Shown here: positions 45,699 to 54,125 of the stretch, piece after piece
Layout of the letters: each line of letters opens with the position of its first letter
How positions within the stretch are numbered: the first letter of the stretch is position 1
Notes under the pieces: generated by a model
What the model was told of the DNA's origin: nothing
What the model saw: the letters and a program-made list of their open reading frames with translations, nothing else
Database searches by the model: none
Assembly (NCBI RefSeq): GCF_014836945.1
Contig: NZ_JACSPX010000001.1
Span: 1,263,510 to 1,327,509 of the forward strand
Origin: Microbacterium commune
GTDB taxonomy: Bacteria; Actinomycetota; Actinomycetes; Actinomycetales; Microbacteriaceae
Length of the DNA stretch: 64,000 bases
Direction of reading: 5' to 3'
Program-made: the position numbers and the translations under genes

Positions 45699-47456
45699 CG
45701 GTCCGGATGCCGGTGGCACCGGCGAGCAGCCGCTCACCCGCGCGCAGCTGCGCGCACTGCGTGCCGCGGACAACCGTGACGAACCGGCGGCCCCGCCCGA
45801 GGCATCCCCCCACCCCCGTCCAGCCGCGACGAACCGGCCCCCACCCCCCGTCCCGCCCGCGACGAACCGGCCCCCACCCCCCGTCCCGCCCGCGACGAAC
45901 CGGCCCCCACCCCCCGTCCCGCGCGTGACGAAACGGGGGCCGACACTCCAGATGTCGGACCGATCGCGGGGATTCGTCCGACATCTGGCGTGTCGGCCCC
46001 CGGATCGGCGCCGCCCGCGGAGGGCCCCGTCGCCCCTGACCGGCCGGCCGCGGATGGATCGCCGCCTCCGGAGACGCCCGCGGCCCCGCGCGACCGGCGC
46101 TTCACGCTCGCGCTGCTGTCTGTCCTCGGCATCCTGACGGTGGTCGCCGGGGTGCTCGCCGTCGTCAGCCTCGTGCAGGGGCCGCGTCTGAGCCAGGTGC
46201 AGGTCGATCCGGCACAGGCGATCGAGGCATCCGGCAGCAGGCTCATCCTCACCGCCAACCAGAGTCTCGATGCGATCGACCCCGACCAGGTCACGGTCGA
46301 GCCCGCCGTGCCGTTCACGGTCGACGCGGGCGGGCGCAGCGTCGGCATCCGGTTCACCGTCCCGCTGCACGACGACACGACCTACCGGGTCGCCGTGGCC
46401 GGCGTCACCGCCGCGGGCGGAGGCACCGAAGCCGACCTCGAGACGAGCTTCCGCACGCCCGCGTCGAGCATCATGCTGCTGCAGCGCTCGGCCGACGGCG
46501 CCGACAAGATCTTCCTCTCCGACCTGAGCGGCGAGAAGGCGGCCCCCGTCTTCGAGCATCCCCGCATCAGCGACTTCCGTGCCACGACCGACGTCATCGT
46601 CGTGGCCGTCGAGGAGGACGACGGCTCGCGTCTGCTCGTGATGAACCGCGACGGGTCCGAGCAGCGCGAGCTGCCGCTGCCGGGCGAGGGGTACGTCTCG
46701 TCGGTGCAGGTCTCCGATCGTGGGGGTCTGGTCGGCTACAGCTACTCGGACCGCGAGCTCACCGAGGCGACCGGTCGCGCCAGCGTGCTCGTGACCCAGG
46801 CGCTCAGCGGCGCGGACGAGCCGCGCATCGTGCAGATCGACGGCGAGGAGGCGAACGTCGCCGAGTGGCGTTTCGTGCCCGACTCGTCAGCGCTGCTGTT
46901 CATCGACTTCGACGGCTCCCTGACGGTCGAGGATCCCACCGGCGACGCGGGCGCGCAGCCGATGGGCGTCGCGGCGAGCATCCTCGGGGTCAACCGCGGC
47001 ACGTACACCGCGCTCATCGAGCGCGCAGACGGCAGCTTCGTCGTGCTCGACCTCACCGACGGCACCGAGCAGCCCCTGCCGGCCTCCGACCCCGACTACG
47101 GCGACGCGGTGGGCATCGAGGCGTTCCCCGGCGGCACCCTGCGACACATCGTGCAGCGCGACGAGCTGGGCATGCCGACCGGCCAGGCCGTCGTGCGCGT
47201 CGACGAGGAGGGCGCGGCGACCATGGTGGCCGAGGTGAGCGGCGAGGACTCGATCCTGCAGACCTGCGTCTCGCCCAGCGGCCAGTACGCCGCCGTCACC
47301 ATCGCCCCCGATCTCGCGAACAACGAGTACGACGACCTGCTGCTGCCGCTGCCCGTCACGGTGCACACCCGTCTCATCGACCTGCTCGGCGACCGCGAGC
47401 TGCCGACCCTGAGCGGCTTCGACATCTCGTGGTGCCGCACGGCTCCGCTGCCATGA
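45688..47456 (+). CDS. Frameshifted membrane-anchored beta-propeller-like protein
   Basis: Two reading frames together encode one protein. Residues from ATG 45688 (MSTDGPDAGGTGEQ...LTRAQLRALRAA) are in one frame and stay open to 46137; the rest (a transmembrane helix FTLALLSVLGILTVVAGVLAVVSL followed by WD40/TolB-like propeller repeats such as DFRATTDVIVVAVEEDDGSRLLVMNRDGSEQREL and VLDLTDGTEQPLP) continues in another frame to 47456, which is blocked upstream by TGA at 45777. Adding one base in the C6 tract at 45806-45811 joins them. Just downstream lie three 33-bp tandem repeats and a 69-bp palindrome. Either a phase-variable or broken gene, or a sequencing error. A downstream start such as GTG 45990 could give a shorter protein. 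Confidence 0.7.
45826..45924. repeat. 33-bp direct tandem repeat, three copies
   Basis: Three identical 33-bp units (45826-45858, 45859-45891, 45892-45924) with the last base or two diverging, followed by a degenerate start of a fourth. As 33 is a multiple of three, they encode 11-residue repeats in either frame: ATNRPPPPVPP in the N-terminal frame or ARDEPAPTPRP in the downstream frame. The latter fits the proline/acidic linker better. Confidence 0.85.
45934..46002. repeat. 69-bp palindrome inside the coding region
   Basis: Arms 45934-45960 and 45976-46002 (27 bp, one mismatch) flank a 15-nt loop. Total length 69 bp, an exact multiple of three, so it adds 23 codons in the downstream frame without shifting it. 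It begins 9 bp after the tandem repeats. Confidence 0.8.
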
Positions 47457-48124
47457 CGCTCGACCGTCAGGACCTGCTCGCGCTGCCGATCGACGTGGCA
47501 CCCCGTCTGCTCGGCGCCGAGCTGCGCACGATCGTCGACGGCGTCGCCACCGCCCTGCGCATCACCGAGGTCGAGGCCTATCACGGCCGTGGCACCGGTG
47601 ACGTGGCCGACCCCGGATCCCACGCGAGGATGGGCCCGACCGCGCGCAACGCCACGATGTGGGGCGAGCCGGGGCACCTGTACGTGTACCTCAGCCACGG
47701 CATCCATTCCTGCATCAACGTCGTCTGCGGACCCGAGGGGACGGCCGGGGGAGTGCTGCTGCGCGCCGGCGAGATGGTGGAGGGAGTGGATGCCGCGGCG
47801 CACCGTCGCGGCGTCAGGGGCCCGCTCTCGCGCATCGCGCGGCGCGACCTCGCCCGCGGGCCCGGCCGGCTGGGGCAGGCTCTCGGTCTGCGCCACCCGC
47901 TGCACGACGGCATCGACATCGTCTCGGGCGAAGAGCACAACGGCGCGGTTGCACGGCTGACCTGGGGTGCGCCCGTGGCCGACGTCTCCGCCGGACCGCG
48001 CGTGGGTGTCGCGGGTGTCGCGGGCACCATGGCGTTCCCCTGGCGGTTCTGGATCACCGGCGACCCGACGGTGTCGCCCTTCCGGTGGGGGCGCGGCGCC
48101 CGGGAGGCGGCGGAGGGACGCTGA
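47453..48124 (+). CDS. DNA-3-methyladenine glycosylase (AAG/MPG family)
   Basis: Base-excision repair glycosylase of 223 aa that removes alkylated or deaminated purines. The family motif ITEVEAYHGRGTGDVADPGSHA, RNATMWGEPGHLYVYLSHGIHSC and the glutamate E in EVEAY (the general-base position of human AAG) are present. Length is normal for bacterial members. The ATG at 47453 overlaps the preceding propeller gene's stop (ATGA), so its translation depends on that frame being read to the end. Confidence 0.9.
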   Translation: MTLDRQDLLALPIDVAPRLLGAELRTIVDGVATALRITEVEAYHGRGTGDVADPGSHARMGPTARNATMWGEPGHLYVYLSHGIHSCINVVCGPEGTAGGVLLRAGEMVEGVDAAAHRRGVRGPLSRIARRDLARGPGRLGQALGLRHPLHDGIDIVSGEEHNGAVARLTWGAPVADVSAGPRVGVAGVAGTMAFPWRFWITGDPTVSPFRWGRGAREAAEGR

Positions 48125-48143
48125 ATCCCGGGATGCCCGAGCG

Positions 48144-48187
48144 CCCGGGTCAGCCCGGTCGAGTCCCCGGGTCAGCCCGGTCGAGTC
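48144..48187. repeat. 22-bp tandem duplication
   Basis: A 22-bp unit occurs twice without spacer (48144-48165, 48166-48187), both copies identical, in the 104-bp gap between the convergent glycosylase and LacI-regulator genes. It includes CCCGGG and AGCCCGGT and may form weak structure. Confidence 0.75.
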
Positions 48188-48228
48188 GCCGCGCCAGCGC
48201 GGTCAGGTGCACGCGGGCGAACGTCGCG

Positions 48229-49230
48229 TCAGGCGACCGTGCATCCGCACGACTCGCGCACCCGCAGCTCGGTGGCGAACTCGTGGTGGCGGCGGTCGTC
48301 GCCGGACGCGAGCAGAATCCGCACGGTGGCGTGCGCCATCTGCTCCAGCGGCTGTACCGCCGTCGTCAGGCGAGGCCACACGAACTCGGCCGCCACGGTG
48401 CCGTCGAACGACGCGATGGCGATGTCGTCCGGCACTCGCAGACCGTGCTGGCCGAACGCGGCGAGCATGCCGATCGCGATCTGGTCGGACGCTGCCAGTA
48501 CCGCCCGAGGCCGGCGGGGCGCCCGCATCAGCTGCATCGCCGCGTCGTAGCCGCCCTGGTGGGTGAACGGCACATGCACGAGCGGCCCGAGGGGCAGCCC
48601 GGCCGCGCTCAGGGCATCGCGCCAGCCTCGCTCGCGTTCGTCGTACCTGGCCGCGCTTCCCGCGAATCCGATGTCCCGGTAGCCGTGGGAGATGAGGTGC
48701 TCCGTCGCGCCGCGCGCGCCCACCGCGAAGTCGACGCCGACGCTGTGCAGACCGTCCGTCTCGCCGAACTGTCCGATCACCACCGCGGGGATGCCGAGGG
48801 CCTCGACCAGCGACTGCTCGCGCGCGGTCAGCACGTCGGCGATGATCAGACCCCCGATCTGGCGTGAGACGAGGTCGCGGATCTGCTCGGAGGTCGCCAC
48901 CTGCTCGCGGTCGGAGTTCACGATCAGCAGCGAGCGGCCGTTGTCGGCGCTGGCCTGATCGAGGGCGTGGCAGAGCTCGGCGAAGAACGGGCTGCGGTTG
49001 TCGTGGACGAGCAGGCCGAACATGTCGGCCGAGCCCATCGACAGCGCCCGTGCGGCCGCGTTCGGGCGGTAGCCGAGCACGCGCACCGCGTCGAGCACCC
49101 GTTCCCGGGTGAGCGGGGCGACCGCCTTCGGCCCGTCGTTGAGCACATAGCTGACGACGGCGGTGCTCACGCCGGCATAACGGGCGACGTCGGCCCGGGT
49201 CACCGACCGCGGTCGACGGTCAGCGTGCAT
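48229..49230 (-). CDS. LacI family transcriptional regulator
   Basis: Repressor of 333 aa. The N-terminal helix-turn-helix (about residues 11-55, RADVARYAGVSTAVVSYVLND) is followed by the hinge NAAARALSMGSAD and a sugar-binding-type effector domain. It ends in the short CGC motif (ESCGCTVA). It overlaps the upstream oxidoreductase gene by 11 bp and is therefore co-expressed with it; regulation of that gene and a sugar effector is likely. The target sites were not identified. Confidence 0.87.
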   Translation of the reverse strand: MHADRRPRSVTRADVARYAGVSTAVVSYVLNDGPKAVAPLTRERVLDAVRVLGYRPNAAARALSMGSADMFGLLVHDNRSPFFAELCHALDQASADNGRSLLIVNSDREQVATSEQIRDLVSRQIGGLIIADVLTAREQSLVEALGIPAVVIGQFGETDGLHSVGVDFAVGARGATEHLISHGYRDIGFAGSAARYDERERGWRDALSAAGLPLGPLVHVPFTHQGGYDAAMQLMRAPRRPRAVLAASDQIAIGMLAAFGQHGLRVPDDIAIASFDGTVAAEFVWPRLTTAVQPLEQMAHATVRILLASGDDRRHHEFATELRVRESCGCTVA

Positions 49231-50428
49231 TCGGTTGTCCCATATCGGGAATCATAAGCCGCTCGCCGCCTCGACGCGCCGACTCGTGCGCCATAACGCC
49301 GGGCAGCGTGAACCGAGCCGCCTGCCAGGCGTTCACCGGCGGCAGCGTCTGATCGGTCACGGCGCGCACGAAATCGTCGACGAGGAAGTGGTGGCTGCCC
49401 TCGTGACCGTTGGGCAGCTTCTGCAGCTCGGCGGGGATGCGGGTGCGCTCCTGCTCGTGGATCGCCGCGTACCCCGAGACGAACGCGTCACGCAGCGCCG
49501 GTGCGATCCCCGACAGGGCGGGGTCGTCGACGGATGCCGAGGGGTCGGTGTCGACGAGGTGCGAGATGTCCTCCACGCCCTGGCGGGTCTGCCACACCGT
49601 GGTGCCGGCGAGCTGCTCGAACGAGCCCTCCGTGCCGAACCAGCGGAAGCGCGACTCGCGCAGGTGGGTGGGATAGCCCACCCGGCGGAACTCGTTGATC
49701 CGCATCGAGCCCCCGCCCGCGACCTCGAACAGGGCGGTGGCGTTGGAGAAGTCGTTGTCGAACTGGCTGAGCTGACGCTCGAACACCCCGTCGCCGCGCT
49801 CGTCGGTCACGCCGATCGCCGACACGGCGACGGCATGGGTGGGCCAGGCGCCGAGCACGCCGCCGATCGAGTGCGTCGGGTACAGCAGCGGCGGGTAGCT
49901 GGCGGTGCTCTTCCACTCCGCGCCACCCGAGTACTGGTACGCCTCGTAGAAGCCGAGGTCCATGTCGTGGATGTAGTCGCCCTCGCCGTAGAACAGGCGG
50001 CCGAACTCGCCGGCGGCGAGCTTCTGCCTCGCGTAGACCGTGGCGGGGTTGTAGAAGCTCGTCTCGCCCATCATGTAGGTGAGGCCCGTGTCGCGGACGG
50101 CGTCGATGATGGCGCCGATCTCGTCGACGGTGATCGCCATGGGCACGGCGGAGTACACGTGCTTGCCGGCGCGCAGCGCCTTGACGACGAGCGGACCGTG
50201 GGTCCAGCGCTGCGTGAAGATCGCGATCGAGTCGATCGCAGGCGACGCGATCATCTCGTCGAAGCTGTCGAACGTCCCGGCGAGGCCGGCGGAGGTCACC
50301 AGCTCGGTCGCCCGAGAGCGGACGACGTCCGTGACATGCACGGCCGAGATGCCCGGATGATGATGGAAGAGGGTGGCGAACTGACCTGCGAACTGGCCCG
50401 CGCCGACGAGCCCCATGGTGAACGCCAT
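49220..50428 (-). CDS. Gfo/Idh/MocA family oxidoreductase
   Basis: Oxidoreductase of 402 aa with Rossmann motif GLVGAGQFAGQF at the N-terminus. The position of the usual EKP motif reads SAVPMA, so the conserved lysine is missing, which may mean altered substrate binding or loss of the typical chemistry. C-terminal part is family-like. The ATG at 50428 gives a standard start (MAFTMGLVGAGQ); an earlier in-frame start would add nine residues. It is followed, with an 11-bp overlap, by a LacI regulator. Confidence 0.85.
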   Translation of the reverse strand: MAFTMGLVGAGQFAGQFATLFHHHPGISAVHVTDVVRSRATELVTSAGLAGTFDSFDEMIASPAIDSIAIFTQRWTHGPLVVKALRAGKHVYSAVPMAITVDEIGAIIDAVRDTGLTYMMGETSFYNPATVYARQKLAAGEFGRLFYGEGDYIHDMDLGFYEAYQYSGGAEWKSTASYPPLLYPTHSIGGVLGAWPTHAVAVSAIGVTDERGDGVFERQLSQFDNDFSNATALFEVAGGGSMRINEFRRVGYPTHLRESRFRWFGTEGSFEQLAGTTVWQTRQGVEDISHLVDTDPSASVDDPALSGIAPALRDAFVSGYAAIHEQERTRIPAELQKLPNGHEGSHHFLVDDFVRAVTDQTLPPVNAWQAARFTLPGVMAHESARRGGERLMIPDMGQPNAR

Positions 50429-50474
50429 GTGCCGCAGTCTTCCATCCGCCGTCAACAGGTGTCAACAAAGGGAA

Positions 50475-50516
50475 GGGGCCCCGGAACCGTGCCCCTCAGA
50501 ACGGTTCCGGGACCCC
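50475..50516. terminator. Hairpin with 16-bp arms upstream of rpmB
   Basis: Arms 50475-50490 and 50501-50516 pair with one mismatch (10-nt loop). It lies between the divergent Gfo/Idh start and the rpmB promoter. Without a T-tract it is not a classic terminator. It may insulate the two divergent units or be part of the upstream gene's leader. Confidence 0.5.
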
Positions 50517-50620
50517 TCGGTCCCCAGTGATCTACGCGGGTAGAGTAGCACGATTCGAGAATGTTCGCACCACTCTGATATCGGAATCCGGTGCGGCACG
50601 GCTGAACGACGACGCCGTGC

Positions 50621-50760
50621 TAGACTGACTCCTTGTCTGTGCACACTCCTGTGCGCAGTTCGTATCCCACACCTCTCTCCCGGCCTTGTGCTGTGCCTGC
50701 GGGTGGGATGCAGACAAGGGATCTTGGGTGGGGCCGTCCGGCCTCACGGTAATGAAGGAG
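50621..50760 (+). promoter_or_regulatory. Promoter and predicted structured leader RNA of rpmB operon
   Basis: Within the 339-bp gene-free stretch before rpmB, TAGACT (50621-50626) is the likely -10. The leader can fold with a long-range stem: CCTTGTCTG (50631-50639) with CAGACAAGG (50711-50719), and inside it ATCCCAC (50664-50670) with GTGGGAT (50703-50709). A local hairpin GTGCAC/GTGCGC lies at about 50640-50656. A small GGCC hairpin (50732-50743) precedes the ribosome-binding site AAGGAG (50755-50760), 7 nt before the ATG. Confidence 0.6.
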
Positions 50761-50767
50761 TCACAAC

Positions 50768-51004
50768 ATGGCAGCAGTGTGCCAGGTGACCGGTGCTGTT
50801 CCCGGCTTCGGTCACAACATCTCGCACTCGCACCGCCGGACGAAGCGCCGCTTCGACCCGAACGTGCAGAAGAAGACCTACTACGTGCCGTCGCTCGGTC
50901 GTAAGGTCACCCTGAACGTGTCCGCCAAGGGCATCAAGGTGATCGACGCTCGCGGTATCGAGAAGGTCGTCGCGGACCTCAAGGCGAAGGGTGTGAAGCT
51001 CTAA
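50768..51004 (+). CDS. rpmB: 50S ribosomal protein L28
   Basis: L28 of 78 aa. The start [27 protein letters not shown] is diagnostic. It has one cysteine and no CxxC pairs, so it is the zinc-independent type. Preceded by AAGGAG at 7 nt. The stop codon (TAA at 51002-51004) overlaps the start of rpmG (TAATG). In Streptomyces and mycobacteria the zinc-free paralogues form a Zur-regulated rpmB-rpmG-rpsN set; no Zur box was seen here, so this may be the only copy. Confidence 0.95.
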   Translation: MAAVCQVTGAVPGFGHNISHSHRRTKRRFDPNVQKKTYYVPSLGRKVTLNVSAKGIKVIDARGIEKVVADLKAKGVKL

Positions 51005-51174
51005 TGGCCAAGAAGGCTCAGGACATCCGTCCGATCATCAAGCTGCGCTCGACGGCGGGCACCGGTTACACGTACGTGACCAAGAAGAACCGCCGCAACA
51101 CCCCGGACCGCCTCGTGCTGAAGAAGTACGACCCGGTCGTTCGCAAGCACGTCGAATTCCGCGAGGAGCGTTAA
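51004..51174 (+). CDS. rpmG: 50S ribosomal protein L33
   Basis: L33 of 56 aa, encoded by a short gene ([17 protein letters not shown], then [18 protein letters not shown] and a C-terminal FREER). It has no cysteines, so it is the zinc-independent type. The start overlaps the rpmB stop (TAATG), and rpsN starts 3 bp after its own stop. Confidence 0.95.
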   Translation: MAKKAQDIRPIIKLRSTAGTGYTYVTKKNRRNTPDRLVLKKYDPVVRKHVEFREER

Positions 51175-51176
51175 TC

Positions 51177-51482
51177 ATGGCGAAGAAGAGCAAGATCGCT
51201 CGCAACGAGCAGCGCAAGGTCATCGTCGAGCGCTACGCCGAGCGTCGCGCCGAGCTGAAGAAGACCCTGGTCGACCCGAACGCCACCGACGAGGCCCGCG
51301 AGGCCGCACGCGTCGGCCTGCAGAAGCTTCCGCGCAACGCGTCGCCGAGCCGCGTGCGTTCGCGCGACGCCATCGACGGCCGCCCCCGTGGCGTGCTCAC
51401 GAAGTTCGGCATCTCGCGTGTCCGCTTCCGTGACATGGCTCACCGTGGCGAGCTGCCCGGCATCACCAAGTCGAGCTGGTAA
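51177..51482 (+). CDS. rpsN: 30S ribosomal protein S14 (zinc-independent form)
   Basis: S14 of 101 aa. The long form ([27 protein letters not shown]...[44 protein letters not shown]) has no cysteine pairs and is therefore the zinc-independent type. It is the last gene of the L28-L33-S14 operon; a strong terminator follows. Confidence 0.96.
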   Translation: MAKKSKIARNEQRKVIVERYAERRAELKKTLVDPNATDEAREAARVGLQKLPRNASPSRVRSRDAIDGRPRGVLTKFGISRVRFRDMAHRGELPGITKSSW

Positions 51483-51514
51483 GCATTCCCCGAGCTCGTC
51501 GAAGGGCTGCACAG

Positions 51515-51546
51515 GGGGCGAGGATCTTCGGATCCTCGCCCCTTTT
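51515..51546 (+). terminator. Rho-independent terminator after rpsN
   Basis: A perfect 12-bp GC-rich stem (51515-51526 with 51531-51542) closed by the stable TTCG tetraloop and followed by TTTT. It lies about 32 bp after the rpsN stop. Confidence 0.9.
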
Positions 51547-51750
51547 GCATTCCCCCCGATCCGTCAACCGGTCGAATCTGTGACCGAAGTGGCCAAAGTG
51601 ACGCAACTCGCCGGGAAATCCGGCCAAAACCCGCGAAATGACGCGGAATCACATCCCGCGGTTGGTACATTCAAGGCGGTCGAACGACCGACGGGGGCTC
51701 TCCCTCGAAATCAACACGATGCGACGGACCTTCGTCGCTGGAGGAGTGAC

Positions 51751-52038
51751 ATGGCTGACAAGTCCATCACCAAGACCGAGCTCGTCGCGAGCATCGCTTC
51801 CGCCACCGGCGAGAGCCAGGCCACCGTCTCGCGCGTGCTCGACTCGCTGTTCACCACCGTCTCGGACGCCGTTGCCAAGGGCAGCAAGGTCTCGATCCCG
51901 GGCTGGATCGCGTTCGAGCAGGTCGACACCGCCGCCCGCACCGGCCGCAACCCGCAGACCGGCGCCGAGATCAAGATCCCGGCCGGCAAGCGCGTCAAGG
52001 TCACCGCTGGCTCGAAGCTGAAGGCAGCCGTCAAGTAA
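51751..52038 (+). CDS. HU-family DNA-binding protein
   Basis: Histone-like nucleoid protein of 95 aa. It begins MADKSITKTELVASIASATGESQATVSRVLDSL and contains the conserved GWIAFEQ...RTGRNPQTGAEIKIPAGKRVKVTAGSKLKAAVK, including the beta-arm. GAGGAG lies upstream of the ATG. It has no lysine/alanine-rich C-terminal tail as found in mycobacterial HupB. TACATT (51666-51671) may be its -10. A GC-rich hairpin follows. Confidence 0.93.
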   Translation: MADKSITKTELVASIASATGESQATVSRVLDSLFTTVSDAVAKGSKVSIPGWIAFEQVDTAARTGRNPQTGAEIKIPAGKRVKVTAGSKLKAAVK

Positions 52039-52051
52039 GACCGCTCGCCGT

Positions 52052-52085
52052 ACGGAAGGCCGTCCCCTCGGGGGCGGCCTTCCGT
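52052..52085. terminator. GC-rich hairpin after the HU gene
   Basis: An imperfect stem (11 bp plus 4 bp, one bulged base) lies 14 bp after the HU stop, with a 3-nt loop. There is no T-tract, but hairpins of this kind often end transcription in actinobacteria. Confidence 0.65.
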
Positions 52086-52108
52086 CGTATCGGCCGTAGG
52101 CTGGAAGC

Positions 52109-54121
52109 GTGAACCCGTACCGTCTCGCTGGCCTGGCGATCCTCGTCATCAGCGGGGCCGCCGGACTCATCGCCGCCCTCATCGTGGGCGGCGGCGCGGT
52201 GCCTCCGAAGCTGCTCGACCCCGGCCCCATCGTCATGTGGGGTCTTCCCGCCGTGAAGCTCGTCGCCAACCTCGGCGCCGCGGCGATGCTCGGCTCGCTG
52301 GTGCTGGCGCTGTTCGCCCTGCGCGTCGGGACCCGACCGTTCGAGCGGGCGATCGACACGGCATCCGCGGGGGCGGCCGTCTTCACCATCGGCTCGGGCA
52401 TCACCGCATTCCTCACGTTCATGGCGGCGTTCAACCCGAAGCTCACCGCCGACCGCGGCTTCGGCGATCAGTTCGGCCGGTATCTGCTCGAGCTGCCGCT
52501 GGGTCAGGCCTGGCTGATCACCACGCTGATGGGCGCGGTGATCACGCTGCTGCTGTTCGGCTGGCGCAGCTGGACGGGCACGGCGTTCACCGCGGTGCTC
52601 GCCGCGGCGGCCTTCCTGCCGATGGCCACGCAGGGCCACTCGGGTGACGTCGCCGGTCACACCGTCGCGGTGAACGCGATCCTGCTGCACACGATCGGCG
52701 CCGCCGTGTGGGTGGGCGGGGTGCTGCTGCTCGTCATCCTCCGTCACGTCGACGGACGCGTCGGCGCTCAGCCGAAGACGGGGAAGACGGCGAAGACGGA
52801 TGCCCGCATCGACCTGCCCGTGCTCGTCGCACGCTACTCGTCGCTGGCGCTCGCCGCGTTCGTGGTCGTGGCGTTCTCGGGCGTCGCGCGCACCGTCGTC
52901 GCGCTGGGGGAGTGGAGCGAGCTGCTCTCGCCGTACGGCCTGATCGTCATCGCCAAGGCCGTCGCCCTCGTCGGGCTCGGCCTGTTCGGCGCCTGGTACC
53001 GACGCCGACTCATCCCGCACCTCGACGGTGCCCGCGAGAAGCGCGCGTTCTGGTCGCTGATCCTCGGCGAGCTCGCCCTGATGGGCATCGCCTCCGGCGC
53101 CGCCGCCGCGCTCGCCCGCACGCCCCCGCCGCTCGGCGAGCAGGCGCCGGCCGTGCAGACGCCCGCGCAACGGCTCACCCGGGAGCCGCTGCCGCCCGAG
53201 CTGACCCTCGACCGCTGGTTCACGTCGTTCGACCTCGACGTGCTGTGGATCGCGGCCGCCGGCTTCGGCGTCTTCCTCTACATCGTGGGGATCGTCCGGC
53301 TGCGCCGGCGCGGGGATGCCTGGCCGGTGCATCGCACGATCTTCTGGATGCTCGGCATGGCCCTGCTGCTGTGGGTCACGAGCGGTCCGATCAACGCGTA
53401 CCAGGACTACCTGTTCAGCGTGCACATGGCAGGACACATGCTGCTCAGCATGGCGATCCCCGTGCTCCTCGTCGCGGGCGCTCCGATCACGCTGGCGCTG
53501 CGCAGCATCCACAAGCGCGACGACGGCACGCGCGGCGGGCGCGAGTGGATCCTGTGGGCGGTGCACTCGCCGTACTCGCGGTTCATCACGCATCCGTTCG
53601 TCGCCGCCGGCATCTTCGCCGTGTCGCTGTGGGCGTTCTACTTCACCGATTTCGTGCGCTGGGCGATGTACGACCACCTGGGACACGAGTGGATGATCAT
53701 CCACTTCCTCATCTCGGGCTACCTGTTCGCGATGACGCTGATCGGCGTCGATCCGATCCCGTACCGTCTGCCGTACGCGGGCCGGCTCATCACGCTGATC
53801 GCCGTGATGGCCACGCACGCGTTCTTCGGCATGGCGATCATGATGCAGTCGGGCCTGTTCGTCGCCGAGTGGTTCGGCTCGATGGGCCGCACCTGGGGAC
53901 CGACGCCGATGGAGGATCAGTACATCGGCGGTGGCATCGCGTGGTCGGTCGGCGAGATCCCGACGCTGATCCTGGCGGTCACCGTCGCGATCCAGTGGTC
54001 GCGATCGGATGCCAGGCTGCAGCGTCGCCGTGATCGACATGCCGATCGCACCGGGGACGCCGAGCTGGAGGAGTACAACGCTCGGCTGGCACGGATGGCC
54101 GAGCGGGACAGCGTGCGCTGA
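52109..54121 (+). CDS. CopD-CtaG fusion: copper resistance and cytochrome oxidase assembly membrane protein
   Basis: Large membrane protein of 670 aa. The N-terminal half (about 1-340) has the CopD pattern, including AAFLPMATQGHSGDVAGHTVAVNAILLHTIGAAVWVGGV. The C-terminal half (about 370-640) is a CtaG/caa3 assembly domain with FDLDVLWI, SVHMAGHMLLSMAIPVLLVAGAPITLALR and AFFGMAIMM. Both domains handle copper, so the fusion probably delivers or imports copper for oxidases. The GTG start follows TAGGCT by 6 nt (leaderless). Confidence 0.9.
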   Translation: MNPYRLAGLAILVISGAAGLIAALIVGGGAVPPKLLDPGPIVMWGLPAVKLVANLGAAAMLGSLVLALFALRVGTRPFERAIDTASAGAAVFTIGSGITAFLTFMAAFNPKLTADRGFGDQFGRYLLELPLGQAWLITTLMGAVITLLLFGWRSWTGTAFTAVLAAAAFLPMATQGHSGDVAGHTVAVNAILLHTIGAAVWVGGVLLLVILRHVDGRVGAQPKTGKTAKTDARIDLPVLVARYSSLALAAFVVVAFSGVARTVVALGEWSELLSPYGLIVIAKAVALVGLGLFGAWYRRRLIPHLDGAREKRAFWSLILGELALMGIASGAAAALARTPPPLGEQAPAVQTPAQRLTREPLPPELTLDRWFTSFDLDVLWIAAAGFGVFLYIVGIVRLRRRGDAWPVHRTIFWMLGMALLLWVTSGPINAYQDYLFSVHMAGHMLLSMAIPVLLVAGAPITLALRSIHKRDDGTRGGREWILWAVHSPYSRFITHPFVAAGIFAVSLWAFYFTDFVRWAMYDHLGHEWMIIHFLISGYLFAMTLIGVDPIPYRLPYAGRLITLIAVMATHAFFGMAIMMQSGLFVAEWFGSMGRTWGPTPMEDQYIGGGIAWSVGEIPTLILAVTVAIQWSRSDARLQRRRDRHADRTGDAELEEYNARLARMAERDSVR

Positions 54122-54125
54122 GGGC

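Noticed and set aside
45826..45924. Possible CRISPR-like array
   Set aside because: The copies are contiguous with no spacers and code for protein repeats; it is a tandem repeat.
50560..50610. A Zur box upstream of rpmB
   Set aside because: CGAGAATGTTCGCA is one base shorter and lacks symmetry with the consensus TGA-AAT--TT-TCA; not enough to call.
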